Positions 33,536 to 33,738 of a stretch of DNA of 33,738 nucleotides are shown here, piece by piece. This DNA is from Thiobacillus sp. (lineage in GTDB: Bacteria; Pseudomonadota; Gammaproteobacteria; Burkholderiales; Thiobacillaceae). Numbering within the stretch: position 1 is the stretch's first letter; every line of letters begins with the position of its first letter. A program made the translations under genes and the position numbers. The notes under the pieces are model-generated. The model worked only from the letters and a program-made list of their open reading frames with translations. It was not told the DNA's origin and did no database searches. The stretch is taken from assembly GCA_030692355.1 (NCBI GenBank), contig JAUYCF010000077.1:1-33738 (forward strand). Reading direction: 5' to 3'.

Positions 33536-33738
33536 GAAACCTCTTCCAGGTCGGCCGGCAGGTCGCGGCCCTTGAGCATGGAATACATGCGCTGGATGGT
33601 GCAGATGCAGACGCGGGCGGTGGTGTCGATCTGGTTGCCCTGCAGGCGCTGGACGATGTATTCCTCGCTGAACTTGAAGTTGTTGTAGGGCGAGACGTAT
33701 TGCTGGAATTCCTTGAGCGTCTGGTCGGCGAGGTTGCC

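Larger units (their letters stand above)
32951..33738 (-). pseudogene. hsdR: hsdR (type I restriction subunit), internally deleted; runs off the window edge
   Basis: It enters at the window edge with YVSPYNNFKFSEEYIVQRLQ and YSMLKGRDLPADLEEVS, part of the helicase domain of the EcoAI-type HsdR. It then jumps to TPEPIESFEQFIADHKDEIT, which belongs to the C-terminal helical domain, losing several hundred residues. The joint is a short REP-like palindrome (GGAGCGGCTTTAGCCGC on the minus strand). A second REP (33130-33167) is inserted in frame after WLATQD. The end is KLPEMLASLN, fused to hsdS. As read it cannot be a functional translocase. Confidence 0.85.

Overview
The window looks like a high-GC betaproteobacterial chromosome, most like the Nitrosomonadales/Thiobacillus group. 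Three things suggest this: GC-rich codon use, the housekeeping content (serS, smc, queF, dapC, dapD, lexA, mltF), and a scatter of GC-rich palindromic repeats between and inside genes. This is a judgement from sequence style, not a phylogeny.

Layout. 1-3014 is core: a tRNA-Ser(CGA), the lytic transglycosylase MltF, a palindromic repeat and serS. 3085-6483 is accessory: a DUF433/DUF5615 toxin-antitoxin pair, a decayed class I DNA methyltransferase of a restriction system, and a ParDE pair. 6647-18393 is core again: smc, divergent queF with a coupled FGGY kinase, a VOC protein and EamA transporter pair, dapC and dapD (succinylase branch of lysine/mDAP synthesis), then a cell-envelope cluster (M48 lipoprotein protease, small membrane protein, L,D-transpeptidase, MepK-like endopeptidase). 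18517-22924 holds two small proteins, remnants of capA-like and dgkA genes, an alkaline-phosphatase-superfamily hydrolase, a 122-bp MITE-like element, a SagB-type nitroreductase and a DnaQ-like exonuclease. 23149-33738 is an accessory/defence-rich tail: Phd/YafQ-like TA pair, RhuM-Doc fusion, lexA with a divergent DUF4258 gene, an unusual GT-A-like protein, a class II Fic protein, a sulfotransferase-like protein, a membrane protein, a RhuM remnant, a winged-helix/nucleotidyltransferase pair, and a scar in which fragments of a UvrD-like helicase, hsdS and hsdR are joined.

How it fits together. DapC and DapD make succinylated mDAP precursors, while MltF, the L,D-transpeptidase and the MepK-like enzyme remodel mDAP peptidoglycan, so much of the core part serves the wall. 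The accessory part has at least six toxin-antitoxin or Fic modules interleaved with the wrecks of two restriction systems. Palindromic repeats lie at or inside the broken points of both restriction wrecks, so repeat insertion or repeat-mediated deletion is a plausible cause of the decay. The best candidates for something new are the winged-helix/nucleotidyltransferase pair with its repeated operator, the Fic gene behind a 21-bp-arm palindrome, the lexA-linked DUF4258 gene followed by the GT-A-like protein, and the palindrome-rich mobile repeats.
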